Shown in pieces: positions 7,783 to 22,484 of a DNA stretch of 39,492 nt; position 1 is the first letter of the stretch; the number at the start of each line of letters is the position of its first letter. Both the position numbers and the translations under genes were made by a program. Below the pieces are notes generated by a model that had not been told where the DNA came from, made no database searches, and worked only from the letters and a program-made list of their open reading frames with translations. Source of the DNA: Actinomycetota bacterium (GTDB taxonomy: Bacteria > Actinomycetota > Acidimicrobiia > Acidimicrobiales > JAJPHE01); NCBI GenBank assembly GCA_021325435.1, contig JAJPHE010000072.1:65666-105157 (forward strand), written 5' to 3'.

Positions 7783-9082
7783 AATCCTCGTGGGCGGGGG
7801 GACCGTCCTGGACGCGACCGGCGCCCGGCGGGCCGACGTGCTGGTGGGCGAGGGCAGGATCACCGCCGTCGCCGAGTCGATCGAAGCCCCGGCCGGCGCC
7901 CTGGTCCTCGACGCCGGGGGGTGCCTGGTGACCCCCGGCCTGGTCGACCTACACACCCACCTGCGCGAGCCGGGCCGGGAGGAAGCCGAAACCGTCGAGA
8001 CCGGCGCCCGGGCCGCCGCCCTCGGTGGGTACACCGCCGTGGTCGCCATGCCCAACACCGACCCGGCCATCGACTCGGCCGCCGTCGTGCGCCAGGTGCT
8101 CGACCTCGGCGCCAAGGCGGTGTGCCAGGTGTCGGTGGCCGGCGCCATCAGCGTGGGCCGGGCCGGGGAGCTCCTGGCGCCCCTCGCCGAGATGGCGGCC
8201 CTCGGAGTTCGGATCTTCACCGACGACGGCGCCGGGGTGCAGGACGGCCGCCTCATGCGCCGGGCCCTCGAATACGCCGGTCCGCTCGGAGTGGTCCTGG
8301 CCCAGCACTGCGAGGACGCGTCGCTGGCGGCGGGCGGGCACATGAACGAAGGCGAGTGGTCCAGTCGACTGGGCATCCCCGGCGTCCCCGCCGAGGCCGA
8401 AGAGGTCATGGTGATGCGCGACATCGCCCTGGCCCGGTTGACCGGTGGGCGGGTGCACTTCCTCCACCTGTCGACGGCCGGCTCGGTCGCCATGGTCGGG
8501 GCGGCCAAGGCCCAGGGGCTGGCGGTGACGGCCGAAGCCGCCCCCCATCACCTGTGCCTGACCGACGCCGAGGTCTCCGGCTACGACACCCGGTTCAAGG
8601 TCAACCCGCCGCTGCGCAGCGCGGCCGACGCCGCCGCCGTCCGCCGGGGCGTGGCCTCCGGGGTGATCGACGCCATCGCCACCGACCACGCTCCTCACAC
8701 CCAGGAGGCCAAAGAGGCGCCCTTCGACCAGGCGCCGCCCGGAATGACCGGTCTCGAGACGACCCTCGCCGTGGCGCTCACCGAGCTGTGCCAAGCGGGG
8801 GACGACCCCGGGCGCAACCTGAAGCCCGCCGAAGTGGTGGCCGCCCTGTCGTGGCAGCCGGCGGCCATCGCCGGGCTCAGCGACCAGGGCGGCCCGGTGG
8901 CGCCGGGCCGGCCCGCCCACCTGTGCGTCTTCGACCCGGGGCAGTCCTGGGTGGTCGACCCGGCCCGCACCGCGTCTCGCAGCCGCAACAACCCCTGGGC
9001 CGGCCGCAGCCTCACTGGTCGGGTGCGTCATACCGTCTACGGCGGTGAGGCCGTGGTGATCGACGGCGAGGCCCAGCGTTGA
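7775..9082 (+). CDS. pyrC: Dihydroorotase, class I
   Basis: A 435-residue amidohydrolase that cyclises carbamoylaspartate to dihydroorotate. Metal-binding motifs in order are [10 protein letters not shown], a [10 protein letters not shown] segment with the bridging acid, [18 protein letters not shown] and IATDHAPHT. Length and the REPG motif place it in class I, like the gram-positive enzymes. The ATG at 7775 starts inside the last codons of pyrB. The stop overlaps the TTG start of carA (TTGA). Confidence 0.96.
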   Translation: MHEILVGGGTVLDATGARRADVLVGEGRITAVAESIEAPAGALVLDAGGCLVTPGLVDLHTHLREPGREEAETVETGARAAALGGYTAVVAMPNTDPAIDSAAVVRQVLDLGAKAVCQVSVAGAISVGRAGELLAPLAEMAALGVRIFTDDGAGVQDGRLMRRALEYAGPLGVVLAQHCEDASLAAGGHMNEGEWSSRLGIPGVPAEAEEVMVMRDIALARLTGGRVHFLHLSTAGSVAMVGAAKAQGLAVTAEAAPHHLCLTDAEVSGYDTRFKVNPPLRSAADAAAVRRGVASGVIDAIATDHAPHTQEAKEAPFDQAPPGMTGLETTLAVALTELCQAGDDPGRNLKPAEVVAALSWQPAAIAGLSDQGGPVAPGRPAHLCVFDPGQSWVVDPARTASRSRNNPWAGRSLTGRVRHTVYGGEAVVIDGEAQR

Positions 9083-10169
9083 GGCCGCAGGCAGCCCGGC
9101 TGGTGCTGGCCGACGGCGAGGTGTTCGAAGGGGAGGCCATCGGCGCCACACCCCCGGGTGGCATCGCCACCGGCGAGGTCGTGTTCAACACGGTCATGAG
9201 CGGCTACCAGGAGGTCATCACCGACCCCTCCTACGCCGGCCAGATCATCACCTTCACCTACCCCCACATCGGCAATTACGGGGTGGCGCCCGAAGACGAC
9301 GAGAGCAGTCGTCCGTTCTGCCGTGGAGTGGTGGTGCGCGACCTCGCCCGCCGTCCCAGCAGCTGGCGGGCCTCGGCCTCGCTCGGAGAGTTCCTCGCCC
9401 GCCACGGGCTGTCGGGCATCGCCGGTGTCGATACCCGGCGTCTCACCCGCCACATCCGCGACGCCGGTTCGATGCCCGGCGCCTTCGGCACCGCCGACGA
9501 GGACGCGCTCCTAGCCGCCGCCCGGGCCGAGCCCGGCACCGAGGGACAGGACCTGGTCGCCACCGTCACCACCGCCGAGCCCTACACAGTGGGCGACGGG
9601 CCCCTCGCCGTGGTCGCCTACGACTTCGGCATCAAGCGGGCCATCCTCCGCCAGCTGGCCGAGATCGCCACCGTCGAGGTGGTGCCGGCGTCTACGCCCG
9701 CCCAGGCCGTGCTGGACCGGCGACCGGACGGGGTGTTCCTATCCAACGGACCCGGGGACCCCGCCGCCGTGCCGTACGCCGCCGCGGCGATCGGCGAGCT
9801 GTTGGGCAAGGTTCCGGTGTTCGGCATCTGCCTGGGACACCAGCTCATGGCCACCGCCCTGGGCGGGTCCACCTACAAGCTGCCCTTCGGCCACCACGGG
9901 GGCAACCACCCCGTGCGGCGCGTCGTCGGCGGGGCGGTCGAGATAACCAGCCAGAACCACAACTACGCGGTGAAGGACGGCAGCGTCCCCGACGCCGACG
10001 TGACCCACGTGAACCTCAACGACGGCGTAATCGAGGGGATCGCCTGCCGCCAGCTGCCCGCCTTCAGCGTCCAGTACCACCCGGAGGCGGGGCCCGGGCC
10101 CCATGACGCCCGTTACCTCTTCGAAGAGTTCCGGCGCCTCATGACCCGCCCCAACGGGGACGGGGCCTG

Positions 10170-10170
<1 letters not shown>
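9079..10170 (+). CDS. carA: Carbamoyl-phosphate synthase, small (glutaminase) subunit
   Basis: CarA (363 residues) hydrolyses glutamine and channels ammonia to CarB. The N-terminal domain carries [20 protein letters not shown] and YPHIGNYG. The C-terminal class I glutamine amidotransferase domain has SNGPGDP, the nucleophile loop [12 protein letters not shown] and the catalytic His-Glu in [10 protein letters not shown]. The TTG start at 9079 overlaps the pyrC stop and is needed to include the first beta strand ([17 protein letters not shown]). The stop and carB start share one base (TGATG), suiting 1:1 production of the two subunits. Confidence 0.96.
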
Positions 10171-13474
<3,304 letters not shown>

Positions 13475-13478
<4 letters not shown>

Positions 13479-14398
13479 GCGGTGACCCGGACCTGGCGAC
13501 CCGCCTGGGCCCGGTCGGCCTTCCCAATCCGGTCATGACCGCGTCGGGCACCGCCGGTCACGGCGCCGAGCTCGGCGCCTACTTCGACCTCGCAGAGCTC
13601 GGCGCTGTGGTGGTGAAGTCGCTCTCGGCCGAGCCGTGGCCCGGCAACCCGCCGCCCCGGCTCCACCCGGTGTCCGCCGGGATGATCAACAGCGTCGGGC
13701 TCCAGGGGCCCGGGGTGGAGTCGTGGCTGGAGGACGACCTGCCCGGACTGCTGGCCACCGGCGCCCGGGTGGTGGCGTCGATCTGGGGCACGACCGTCGA
13801 CGCCTACGCCAAGGCCGCCTCGGCCCTGGCCGGGGCGCCCGAGCAGGTGGTGGCGGTCGAGGTGAACGTCAGCTGCCCCAACGTCGAGGACCGCCGCCGG
13901 ATGTTCGCTCACTCAGCGCAGGCCACGGCCGAGGCGGTCGGGGCCGCCGGCGGGTGCGGGCGACCGGTCTGGGCCAAGCTCAGCCCCAACGTCACCGATC
14001 TGGTGCCCATCGCCGAGGCGGCCCTGGGGGCGGGCGCTCAGGGCCTCACCCTGATCAACACGGTGATGGGGCTGGCCATCGACGTCGAGCGGCGGGCGCC
14101 ACGGCTCGGGGGCATCGGAGGAGGGGTGTCGGGCCCCGCCATCCACCCGGTGGCGGTGCGCGCCGTCTACGAGTGCCACGCCGCCTTCCCCGATGCGCCG
14201 ATTGTCGGGGTTGGGGGGATCTGGTCGGGGGCCGACGCCGTCGAGCTCCTCCTGGCCGGGGCGTCGGCCGTGCAGGTGGGGACGGCCACCTTCGCCGACC
14301 CCCGGGCCCCGCTGCGGGTGTTGCGCGACCTCGAGGCCTGGTGCCGCCGCCACGGTGTGGCGGGGCTCGACGAGCTGGTCGGCGCCGCCCATCGCTGA
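13475..14398 (+). CDS. pyrD: Dihydroorotate dehydrogenase, class 1 (1B-like)
   Basis: A 307-residue FMN-containing TIM barrel that oxidises dihydroorotate to orotate. Visible motifs are [13 protein letters not shown], the lysine strand [14 protein letters not shown], the catalytic-cysteine loop [45 protein letters not shown] and [20 protein letters not shown] (phosphate site). The SGPAI.P.A...VYE segment and lack of a membrane helix fit the class 1B catalytic chain. That class normally works with an Fe-S/FAD partner, PyrK, which is absent here. GTG 13475 overlaps the carB stop. The gene occupies the place where pyrF sits in many actinobacterial pyr operons. Confidence 0.93.
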
Positions 14399-14465
14399 GC
14401 GGCGGTACTGGCGCGGGGGGCTGGCAGCAGCTGGTCGGATCCACGCCATGGGACAAGCCCGGCGC

Positions 14466-14477
14466 TAGGGTTCTCCC
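14466..14477 (+). promoter_or_regulatory. Predicted leaderless promoter of mihF
   Basis: TAGGGT (14466-14471), six bases (TCTCCC), then the ATG at 14478. The 79-base gap after pyrD holds no other obvious element and no Shine-Dalgarno sequence near the ATG, so a leaderless mRNA is likely. No -35 consensus is seen. Confidence 0.55.
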
Positions 14478-14798
14478 ATGCCTCAGCCCCCCCAACTGTC
14501 ACCCGAACAGCGTGCAGCTGCGCTCGAGAAGGCGGCCGCGGCCCGCCGAGCCCGGGCCGAGCTGAAGGAGAAGCTGAAGATGGGCTCGATCAGCCTGCCG
14601 GAGCTGTTCACCCAGGCCGACAGCAACGAGACCGTGGCCAAGACCAAGGTGGTGTCGGTCCTCGAGTCGCTGCCCGGGGTCGGCAAGGTCAAGGCCCGCC
14701 GGCTGATGGAGGAGAACGGCATTTCCGAGACCCGGCGGATCCAGGGCCTCGGGGCCAACCAGCGCGAGGCGCTGATCGAGGGCACCCGGCGCGCCTGA
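14478..14798 (+). CDS. mihF: Integration host factor, actinobacterial type (mIHF)
   Basis: A 106-residue basic DNA-binding protein unrelated to the HU/IHF-beta fold. The N-terminus (LSPEQRAAALEKAAAARRAR) is a charged helix. A helix-hairpin-helix-like core LPGVGKVKARRLMEENGIS follows, then RRIQGLGANQREAL, which is the DNA-contacting part of the family. It compacts DNA and influences replication and transcription in mycobacteria and streptomycetes. Position directly before gmk and rpoZ is the standard actinobacterial arrangement and one of the best lineage markers in this window. Confidence 0.95.
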   Translation: MPQPPQLSPEQRAAALEKAAAARRARAELKEKLKMGSISLPELFTQADSNETVAKTKVVSVLESLPGVGKVKARRLMEENGISETRRIQGLGANQREALIEGTRRA

Positions 14799-14804
14799 CG
14801 CCGG

Positions 14805-15371
14805 TTGATCTTCGTCGTCTTCGGCCCGGGCGGGGTCGGCAAGGGCACCGTCGTCCGCCGCCTGGTCGAGGCCGACCCTCAGCTCTGGCTCAGCCGCTCC
14901 TGGACGACCCGAGCCCGGCGCCCGGGCGAGGATCCCGACGCCTACACCTGGGTGACCCCCGAGGAGTTCCGCCGGCACATCGAGGGTGGCGGCTTCCTCG
15001 AGTGGGCCCAGTTCCTGGACCACCTCTACGGGACCCCCTTCCCGGAGCCTCCGCCCGGTCGCGACGTCCTGCTCGAGATCGACCTGCAGGGAGCGGTCCA
15101 GGTGCGCCGGCGCGACCCGGAGGCGGTGGTGATCCTCCTGGTGCCGCCCTCCCCGGAGGTCCAGGCCGACCGGCTGCGCCGGCGGGGCGACCCCGAGGAC
15201 CAGATCGCCCGGCGCCTCGCCGTCGCTGAGGGCGAGGTGGGGGAGGGGACCCGCCTGGCCGACCACGTGGTCGTCAACGACGACCTCGAGCGGGCGGTGG
15301 AGGAGGTCGCCGGTATAATCCGATCTCACCGTTCCGCCGGCCCGGACGCCGCGGACCGAGAAAGGCTTTGA
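14805..15371 (+). CDS. gmk: Guanylate kinase
   Basis: GMK (188 residues) phosphorylates GMP or dGMP to the diphosphate. The P-loop is GPGGVGKGT (residues 7-15); most homologues have GPSGVGKG/S, so the Ser to Gly change is a minor variation. The GMP-binding [13 protein letters not shown], the segment [20 protein letters not shown] and the lid region [20 protein letters not shown] are normal. The TTG at 14805 begins 6 bases after the mihF stop and gives the canonical short N-terminus. The stop shares one base with the rpoZ ATG (TGATG). Confidence 0.95.
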   Translation: MIFVVFGPGGVGKGTVVRRLVEADPQLWLSRSWTTRARRPGEDPDAYTWVTPEEFRRHIEGGGFLEWAQFLDHLYGTPFPEPPPGRDVLLEIDLQGAVQVRRRDPEAVVILLVPPSPEVQADRLRRRGDPEDQIARRLAVAEGEVGEGTRLADHVVVNDDLERAVEEVAGIIRSHRSAGPDAADRERL

Positions 15372-15637
15372 TGGCCGACCGACCCACCATGATGGACCCG
15401 CCCATCGAGGAGCTCCTCGACAAGGTGGACTCGAAGTTCACCCTCGTCACCCTGTCCGCCAAGCGGGGCCGGCAGATCAACTCGTACTTCAACCAGCTGG
15501 GCGAGGGTCTCGGCGCCCTGGTCCCGCCCCAGGTCGCCTCGGTGTCGCTCAAGCCGCTGTCCATCTCCCTCGAGGAGATCGCCGCCGGCAAGATCACCTA
15601 CGAACGGCCCGACGAGGTCGAGGAGTCGGTCAAGTAG
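15371..15637 (+). CDS. rpoZ: RNA polymerase omega subunit
   Basis: Omega (88 residues) helps fold and hold the beta-prime subunit of RNA polymerase. The recognisable core is the helix [31 protein letters not shown] and the C-terminal [20 protein letters not shown]. The ATG at 15371 overlaps the gmk stop by one base and has a GAAAGG about 5 bases upstream. A TTG at 15368 is in frame but less likely. Placement after gmk is almost universal. Confidence 0.95.
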   Translation: MADRPTMMDPPIEELLDKVDSKFTLVTLSAKRGRQINSYFNQLGEGLGALVPPQVASVSLKPLSISLEEIAAGKITYERPDEVEESVK

Positions 15638-15644
15638 GTCTCCG

Positions 15645-16897
15645 GTGACCGGATCAGCTGGCGGGCAGCCAGCCAGCATCCTCGCCGGCCGCCGCATAGT
15701 GCTCGGGGTGAGCGGCGGTATCGCCGCCTACAAGGCGGTCGAGGTGTGCCGCCGGATGGTGGACCTGGGCGCCCACGTGAGCCCGGTGCTCACCCAGGCC
15801 GCCCTGCGCTTCGTCGGGCCCACCACCTTCTCCGCCCTGGCATCCGAGCCGGTCCGCATCTCCCTCTGGGACGATCCCGACCCGATTCCCCACACCCGGC
15901 TCGGCCAGGGCGCCGACCTGGTGGTGGTGGCCCCCGCCACCGCCCACCTGATCGCCCGCTACGCCCACGGCCTGGCCGACGACCTGCTCACCACCACCCT
16001 GATCGCCACCCGGGCCCCGGTGCTGGTCTGCCCGGCCATGCACACCGAGATGTGGGAGCACCCCTCGGTCCGCGACAACCTCGCCGTGCTCGCCGGGCGA
16101 GGGGTGGCCGTCCTGCCCCCGGACGAGGGACGCCTCGCCGGCGGCGACGTCGGCGCCGGCCGGCTGGCCGAGCCGAGCGCCATCGTGGCCGCCGCCGAGG
16201 AGGTCCTGCTCCGTTCGGTCGGGCGCGGCCCGCTCGCCGGCCGGGTGGTGCTGGTGACCGCCGGGGGGACCCGCGAACCCATCGACCCGGTCCGGTTCAT
16301 CGGCAACCGCTCGTCGGGCAAGCAGGGCCACGCCATCGCCGAGGAGGCGGCCCGGCGGGGGGCCCGGGTGGTGCTGGTGACCACGGCCGACCGGCCCGCC
16401 GGCCCAGGCGTGCGGGTCGTGCGGGTGGAGACCGCCGAGGAGATGGAACGGGCCGTCACCGCCGAGTGCGACCGGGCCGACCTGGTGGTCATGGCGGCGG
16501 CGGTCGCCGACTTCCGGCCCAAGGAGCGGGCCGATCACAAGATCAAGAAGGCGGAGGGGCCGCCCGAGGTCGTCCTCGAGCCGACCCCCGACATCCTCGC
16601 CGGCGTGGCCAGCCGGCGCCGCCCCGGCCAGGTGCTGGTCGGCTTCGCCGCCGAGACCGAGGAGGTGGCGGGCCGGGCCGCCGACAAACTGGCCCGCAAG
16701 GGACTCGACCTCATCGTGGCGAATGACGTCAGCGCGCCCGGGGTCGGCTTCGAGCACGACACGAACTCGGTGACCATCCTCGGCGCTGACGGTTCGTCCC
16801 ACCACGTGGCCCTGACCAGCAAGACCGAGGTCGCCCGGCAAGTACTCGATCTCGCCGCCGCCCGCCTACCGGCGGGGCAACAAGGAGAGCACCTGAC

Positions 16898-16901
<4 letters not shown>
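15645..16901 (+). CDS. coaBC: Bifunctional phosphopantothenoylcysteine decarboxylase / phosphopantothenate-cysteine ligase
   Basis: CoaBC (418 residues) catalyses two consecutive steps of coenzyme A synthesis. The N-terminal flavoprotein half has [15 protein letters not shown], the catalytic His in the [12 protein letters not shown] segment, [16 protein letters not shown] and PAMHTEMW. The last motif has His where many bacteria have Asn (PxMNxxMW); this is usual in actinobacteria. The C-terminal ligase half begins near residue 200 with [20 protein letters not shown], then [20 protein letters not shown] and VGFAAET. GTG 15645 lies 7 bases after rpoZ. It ends in an ATGA overlap with metK. Confidence 0.95.
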
Positions 16902-18094
<1,193 letters not shown>

Positions 18095-19898
18095 CCGCCG
18101 CCGACCGGGTCGTCCGGGTCCATCCGGACCTTCCCGGGGTCGACCGCCCGTTCGACTACTCGGTGCCGCCCGACCTCGACGGGCAGGTGAGCGTGGGCAC
18201 CTCGGTCCGGGTCAGCCTGCACGGCCGTCGGGTCTCGGGCTGGGTCGTCGCCGACCGGGTGACGCCCCCACCGGGCGTCCGCCTCCTTCCTCTGCTGTCC
18301 GTGCGGGGAGCCGGCCCCGCCCCCGAGCTGGTCGAGCTGTCCGAGTGGGCGGCCCACCGGTGGGCCGGCACCCGTTCGGTCGTGCTCGGCGCCACCATGC
18401 CCCCCCGCCTGGTCCGAGCCCTGCCACCGCCCGGCCGTCTGCCGTCGAAGCCGCCGGACGCCCCGGCCGATGGGCCCGGCGCCGAGGTGTGGAAAGCAGC
18501 GGCCGCCGGGCTCGAATCGCCCCAGACCCTCCTGCGCCCCCCGCCCGCCGCGCCCCTGTGGCCGGCCGTGGCCGCCGCCGCCACCCGGCTGGCTCACCGC
18601 CAGTCCGCCCTGGTCCTCGCCCCCTCCGTCGCCGCCGCCCGCCGCCTCGCCGATCGGCTGGCCGGCGCCGGGTGGCCGGTCGCCCTGGTGCCCGACCAGT
18701 GGGCCGAGGCCGCCGCCGGCGGGCGGATCGTGGTGGGGGCCAGAGCGGCGGCGTGGGCCCCCGCCCCCCGGCTGGGCGCCGCCGTGGTCCTCGACGGCCA
18801 CGATGAGGTCTACAAGGAGGAGCGGGTGCCCACCTGGTCGGCGTGGGAGGTCGTGGCCGAGCGGGCCCGACGGGCCGGCGCCCCCTGCCTGATCACCTCA
18901 CCGTGTCCGACCCTCGACCTGCTGGCCTGGAGCGAGCCGACGAACCTGTCGCGCTCCACCGAACGGGGAGGCTGGCCCACGGTCGAGGTCGTGGACCGCA
19001 CCGGCGACGATCCGCGCGCCGGGCTCTTCTCCACCCGGATCGTGGACCTGGTGCGTGACGAGGGCGCCACCCCCGCCCACCCGGTCGTCTGCGTCCTCAA
19101 CCGCAAGGGGCGGGCCCGGCTGCTGTCCTGCTCGGCCTGCGGCGCCGTCGCCCGCTGCGAGCTGTGCGCGGCCGCCCTGGTCCAGGCCCGGGGGGAGGGG
19201 TCCCTGCGCTGCACGGGCTGCGGACTGACCCGCCCGCCCACCTGCGCCGCCTGCGGGTCGGTCCGGTTGTCGGTGCTGCGCCCCGGGGTCACCCGGGTGG
19301 GGGAGGAGCTGTCCGCCCTCGCCGGACGCCTCGTCGCCGAGGTGAGCGCCGACGGGGAGACCGGCCTCGGCCAGGCCGCCGTGGTGGTGGGCACCGAGGC
19401 GGTCCTGCACCGCCTCGAACGGGCGGCGGCGGTGGCCTTCCTCGAGTTCGACCAAGAGCTGACCGCCCCCCGCTTCCGGGCCGCCGAGCAGGCCCTCGCC
19501 CTTCTGGCCCGGGCGGGGCGCCTGGTCGGTGGCCGCCCCGGACGGGTGCTCGTCCAGACCCGCCTGGCCGACCATGAGGTGCTGAACGCCGCCGTCAACG
19601 CCGACCCCGGCCGCCTCGCCTGCGCCGAGGCCGGCCGCCGCCAGGCCCTCAAGCTGCCTCCCTATGCGGCGATCGCCGTCCTGTCCGGCCCGTGCGCCGG
19701 CGAGCTGGCCCAGTCATTGCGGGCGGGCGGCCAGGTCGAGGTGGCCGAGGTGGGGACCGAGCAGTGGGTGCGGGCCGGGGACCGCCAGACCCTGGCCGAC
19801 GCCCTGGCCGCCGCCGGCCGCCCCGCCGCCCGGGTCCGGGTCGACGTCGACCCCCTACGGGCCTAGTCGGGCCGGCGGGAGCGCCCAGGCCGGCCCGG

Positions 19899-19910
19899 TA
19901 GCCTGGGACC
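19899..19910 (+). promoter_or_regulatory. Predicted leaderless promoter of def
   Basis: TAGCCT (19899-19904) plus six bases (GGGACC) lead directly to the ATG of def at 19911. The 44-base gap after priA has no other clear signal and no recognisable -35. Confidence 0.55.
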
Positions 19911-20438
19911 ATGCCCACCTTCGACATCCGGGTGTACGGAGATCCCGTCCTGCGCCAGAAGGTCGCCCCGGTGACGGCGTTCGACGGGGGCCTGGCCCGC
20001 CTGGCCGAGGACATGATCGCCACCATGCACGCCGCCCCCGGCGTCGGTCTGGCCGCCAACCAGGTGGGCGTGCAGAAGAGCCTCTTCGTGTTCGACATCG
20101 GCGACGGTCCCCAGGTGGTGGCCAACCCCCGGATCAGCGAGTCCCGGGGCGAGTGGACCTTCGAGGAGGGCTGCCTGTCCGTCCCCGGGCTGTACTGGCC
20201 GATCGTGCGGCCCAAGGAGGTCCTCCTGTCGGGCCAGGACCTCGACGGGGAGGACATCGAGATCGAAGGCGACGAGCTTCTCGGCCGGGTGTTCCAGCAC
20301 GAGGTCGACCACCTCGAAGGGGTGCTGCTGATCGAGCGGCTGGACCCCGACCAGCGCCGCGAGGCCAAGCGGATCCTCCGGGCCCGGGCCCTGGGCCTGC
20401 CCGAGGAGGACGCTCCCGGCCGGGCGGCCGCCCGCTAG
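19911..20438 (+). CDS. def: Peptide deformylase
   Basis: A 175-residue metallohydrolase that removes the formyl group from nascent N-terminal formylmethionine. The three motifs are complete: GVGLAANQVG (44-53), EEGCLSVPG with the metal-binding Cys88, and QHEVDHLEG with ligands His130 and His134 and catalytic Glu131. Length is typical. It sits with fmt, which adds the formyl group, 17 bases upstream of that gene. It probably has its own leaderless promoter. Confidence 0.97.
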   Translation: MPTFDIRVYGDPVLRQKVAPVTAFDGGLARLAEDMIATMHAAPGVGLAANQVGVQKSLFVFDIGDGPQVVANPRISESRGEWTFEEGCLSVPGLYWPIVRPKEVLLSGQDLDGEDIEIEGDELLGRVFQHEVDHLEGVLLIERLDPDQRREAKRILRARALGLPEEDAPGRAAAR

Positions 20439-20455
20439 CGGCCCCCGTCCGGCCA

Positions 20456-21325
20456 GTGGCCCGACTGGCCTACCTGGGGACCCCCGACCTCGCCGTCCCC
20501 CCGCTGCGGGCCCTCGTGGACGCCGGCCACGAGGTGGTCCTGGTCGTCACCCGGCCCGACCGACGCCGGGGCCGGGGATCCCAGCTGTCCCCCTCCCCGG
20601 TCAAGCGCGCGGCCACCGAGCTGGCCATTCCGGTGACCGAGCAGGTCGACGACGTGGTCGGCGCCGGGGCCGAGCTGGGCGTGGTCGTCGCATTCGGTCG
20701 GATCATCAAGCCCCACGTCCTTGCCGCCCTGCCCATGGTCAACCTGCACTTCTCTCTGCTGCCCCGTTGGCGGGGCGCCGCCCCCCTCGAGCGGGCCATT
20801 CTCGCCGGCGACACCGAGACCGGGGTGTGCCTCATGGCCGTCGAGGAAGGTCTCGACACCGGAGCGGTCTACGACTGCCGGCGGCTCGCCATCGGGGAGC
20901 AGGACACCCTCGAGGACCTGCGCCACCAGCTGTCGCGGATGGGGGCCGAGCTGCTGGTCGAACGGCTGGCCGGCGGCGTCGCCGGCCTCGGGCTCCCAGT
21001 GGCCCAGGAGGGAGAGGCGACCTACGCCCCCAAACTCGACCCGGCCGAGCTGCGCATCGACTGGTCCCAGGACGCCGCCCGGATCAGCCGGGTGGTGCGC
21101 CTGGGCGGGGCCTGGACCACCTTCCGGGGCCGGCGGCTGCGGATTCTGCAGGCCCGGCCAGTGGCGGACGGGCCCGAGCCCGGGCGGATCGCCGGCGTGG
21201 TCGTGGGGGCCGGCGCCGGGGGCGTCGAGCTGGTGGTGGTCCAGCCCGAGGGCCGGGCGGCCATGCCCGCCACCGAATGGGCCCGCGGGGCCCGGCCCGG
21301 ACCCGACGACGTGCTGGGCGGGTGA
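20456..21325 (+). CDS. fmt: Methionyl-tRNA formyltransferase
   Basis: FMT (289 residues, slightly shorter than the usual 310) formylates initiator Met-tRNA using 10-formyltetrahydrofolate. The N-terminal Rossmann-like domain begins LAYLGTPDLAVPPLRALV. The catalytic triad is seen in VNLHFSLLPRWRGAAPLERA (Asn, His) and EEGLDTGAVY (Asp). A C-terminal OB-like domain starts around ARISRVVRLGGAWTTFRGRRL. GTG 20456 was chosen because it directly precedes the first beta strand. The gene ends in a GTGA overlap with rsmB. Confidence 0.95.
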   Translation: MARLAYLGTPDLAVPPLRALVDAGHEVVLVVTRPDRRRGRGSQLSPSPVKRAATELAIPVTEQVDDVVGAGAELGVVVAFGRIIKPHVLAALPMVNLHFSLLPRWRGAAPLERAILAGDTETGVCLMAVEEGLDTGAVYDCRRLAIGEQDTLEDLRHQLSRMGAELLVERLAGGVAGLGLPVAQEGEATYAPKLDPAELRIDWSQDAARISRVVRLGGAWTTFRGRRLRILQARPVADGPEPGRIAGVVVGAGAGGVELVVVQPEGRAAMPATEWARGARPGPDDVLGG

Positions 21326-22473
21326 CGACCCGGACCGACGCCCGGGGGGTGGCGGTGGCCGCCCTGGTGCGGATCGACCAGGGGGCCTACGCCAACCTCG
21401 CCCTGCCGGCCCTCCTCGACGCCAGCACGCTCAGCGGGCGGGACCGGGCCCTGGTCACCGACCTCGTCTACGGCGTCACCCGCATGCGGCGAGCGTGCGA
21501 CTTCCTGGTGGACGCCCATCTCCGGGGGCCGGTCGAACCGGCGGTGCGAGCCGCCCTGCGCCTCGGGGCCTACCAGCTGCGCTTCACCCGGGTGCCGGCG
21601 CACGCCGCCGTGTCCGCCACGGTGGCGGCCGCCCCGGCCCGGGCCCGCGGCCTGGTCAACGCCGTCCTGCGCCGCGTAGCCGAGGCCGGGGAGCCGGCGT
21701 GGCCGTCGCGGGAGGTGGAGCTTTCCTACCCCGGGTGGATCGTCGAGCGGCTGGTCGAGGACCTCGGTGCCGACGACGCCTGGGCGGCCCTCGAGCGGAT
21801 GAACGTGGCCCCACCGGTCACCGAGCGAGCCGACGGCTACGTGCAGGACCTGGCTTCGCAGTGGGTCGCCGACCGGGTCGGGGTGGCGGCCGGGGAGCGG
21901 GTCGCCGACCTGTGCGCCGCCCCCGGGGGCAAGACCACGGCCATGGCCGCCGCCGGCGCCGGCCTGGTCGTCGCCGGTGACGTCCGCCCCGCCCGGGCCG
22001 GTCTGGTGGCGGCCAACGCCGCCCGGCTCGGGGCGGGCAACGTGGCCGTGATGGTCGCCGACGGGACCGTACCGGGGTTGCGACCCGGGTCCCTCGACCG
22101 GGTCCTGGTCGACGCGCCCTGTTCGGGCCTCGGGGTGCTGCGCCGGCGCCCGGACGCCCGGTGGAGGATCGACCCCGACGCGCCCGTCCGCCTCGCGGCT
22201 CTGGCCCGGCGGCTGCTGGCGGCCGCCGCCGCCCTCGTCCGCCCGGGAGGCCAGCTGACCTACAGCGTTTGCACCCTCACCCGGGCCGAGACGGTCGACG
22301 TCGACCGATGGGCCGAGGCCGAGCTGGCCGGGTTCGAAGCGGTCGCCCCGCCCGGCCCCCCCTGGCGACCTCATGGCCGGGGCGCCCTCCTGTTGCCGCA
22401 GTCAGCCGACACCGACGGCATGTTCCTTCTCGGGCTGCGCCGAGGGCCGGGCGGTCACCAACCCGACCGGTAG
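21322..22473 (+). CDS. rsmB: 16S rRNA m5C967 methyltransferase (RsmB/Sun family), short form
   Basis: RsmB methylates a cytosine of 16S rRNA with S-adenosylmethionine. An N-terminal NusB-like helical domain (about 1-140) includes DRALVTDLVYGVTRMRRACD and LRLGAYQLRFTRVPAHAAV. The catalytic domain has DLCAAPGGKTTAMA, VDAPCSGLGVLRRRPDARW and the second cysteine in YSVCTLTRAE. At 383 residues it is shorter than the usual 430-450. The linker from YPGWIVERLV to GYVQDLASQWVA is compressed, so the RNA-contacting segment between them appears missing. GTG 21322 overlaps the fmt stop. The TAG stop forms the first three bases of the predicted rpe -10. Confidence 0.92.
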   Translation: MTTRTDARGVAVAALVRIDQGAYANLALPALLDASTLSGRDRALVTDLVYGVTRMRRACDFLVDAHLRGPVEPAVRAALRLGAYQLRFTRVPAHAAVSATVAAAPARARGLVNAVLRRVAEAGEPAWPSREVELSYPGWIVERLVEDLGADDAWAALERMNVAPPVTERADGYVQDLASQWVADRVGVAAGERVADLCAAPGGKTTAMAAAGAGLVVAGDVRPARAGLVAANAARLGAGNVAVMVADGTVPGLRPGSLDRVLVDAPCSGLGVLRRRPDARWRIDPDAPVRLAALARRLLAAAAALVRPGGQLTYSVCTLTRAETVDVDRWAEAELAGFEAVAPPGPPWRPHGRGALLLPQSADTDGMFLLGLRRGPGGHQPDR

Positions 22474-22484
22474 GCTCGCCGGCG
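22471..22484 (+). promoter_or_regulatory. Predicted leaderless promoter of rpe, -10 fused with the rsmB stop
   Basis: TAGGCT (22471-22476) begins with the stop codon of rsmB and is followed by eight bases before the ATG at 22485. This places the expected transcription start at, or one or two bases before, the start codon. No -35 is evident. Confidence 0.45.

Noticed and set aside
6721-8508. 595-codon minus-strand frame opposite pyrR, pyrB and pyrC
   Set aside because: Antisense to conserved genes, with repetitive basic composition and no domain; not a gene.
16881-16897. SAM riboswitch before metK
   Set aside because: metK overlaps coaBC and there is no untranslated space for an aptamer.
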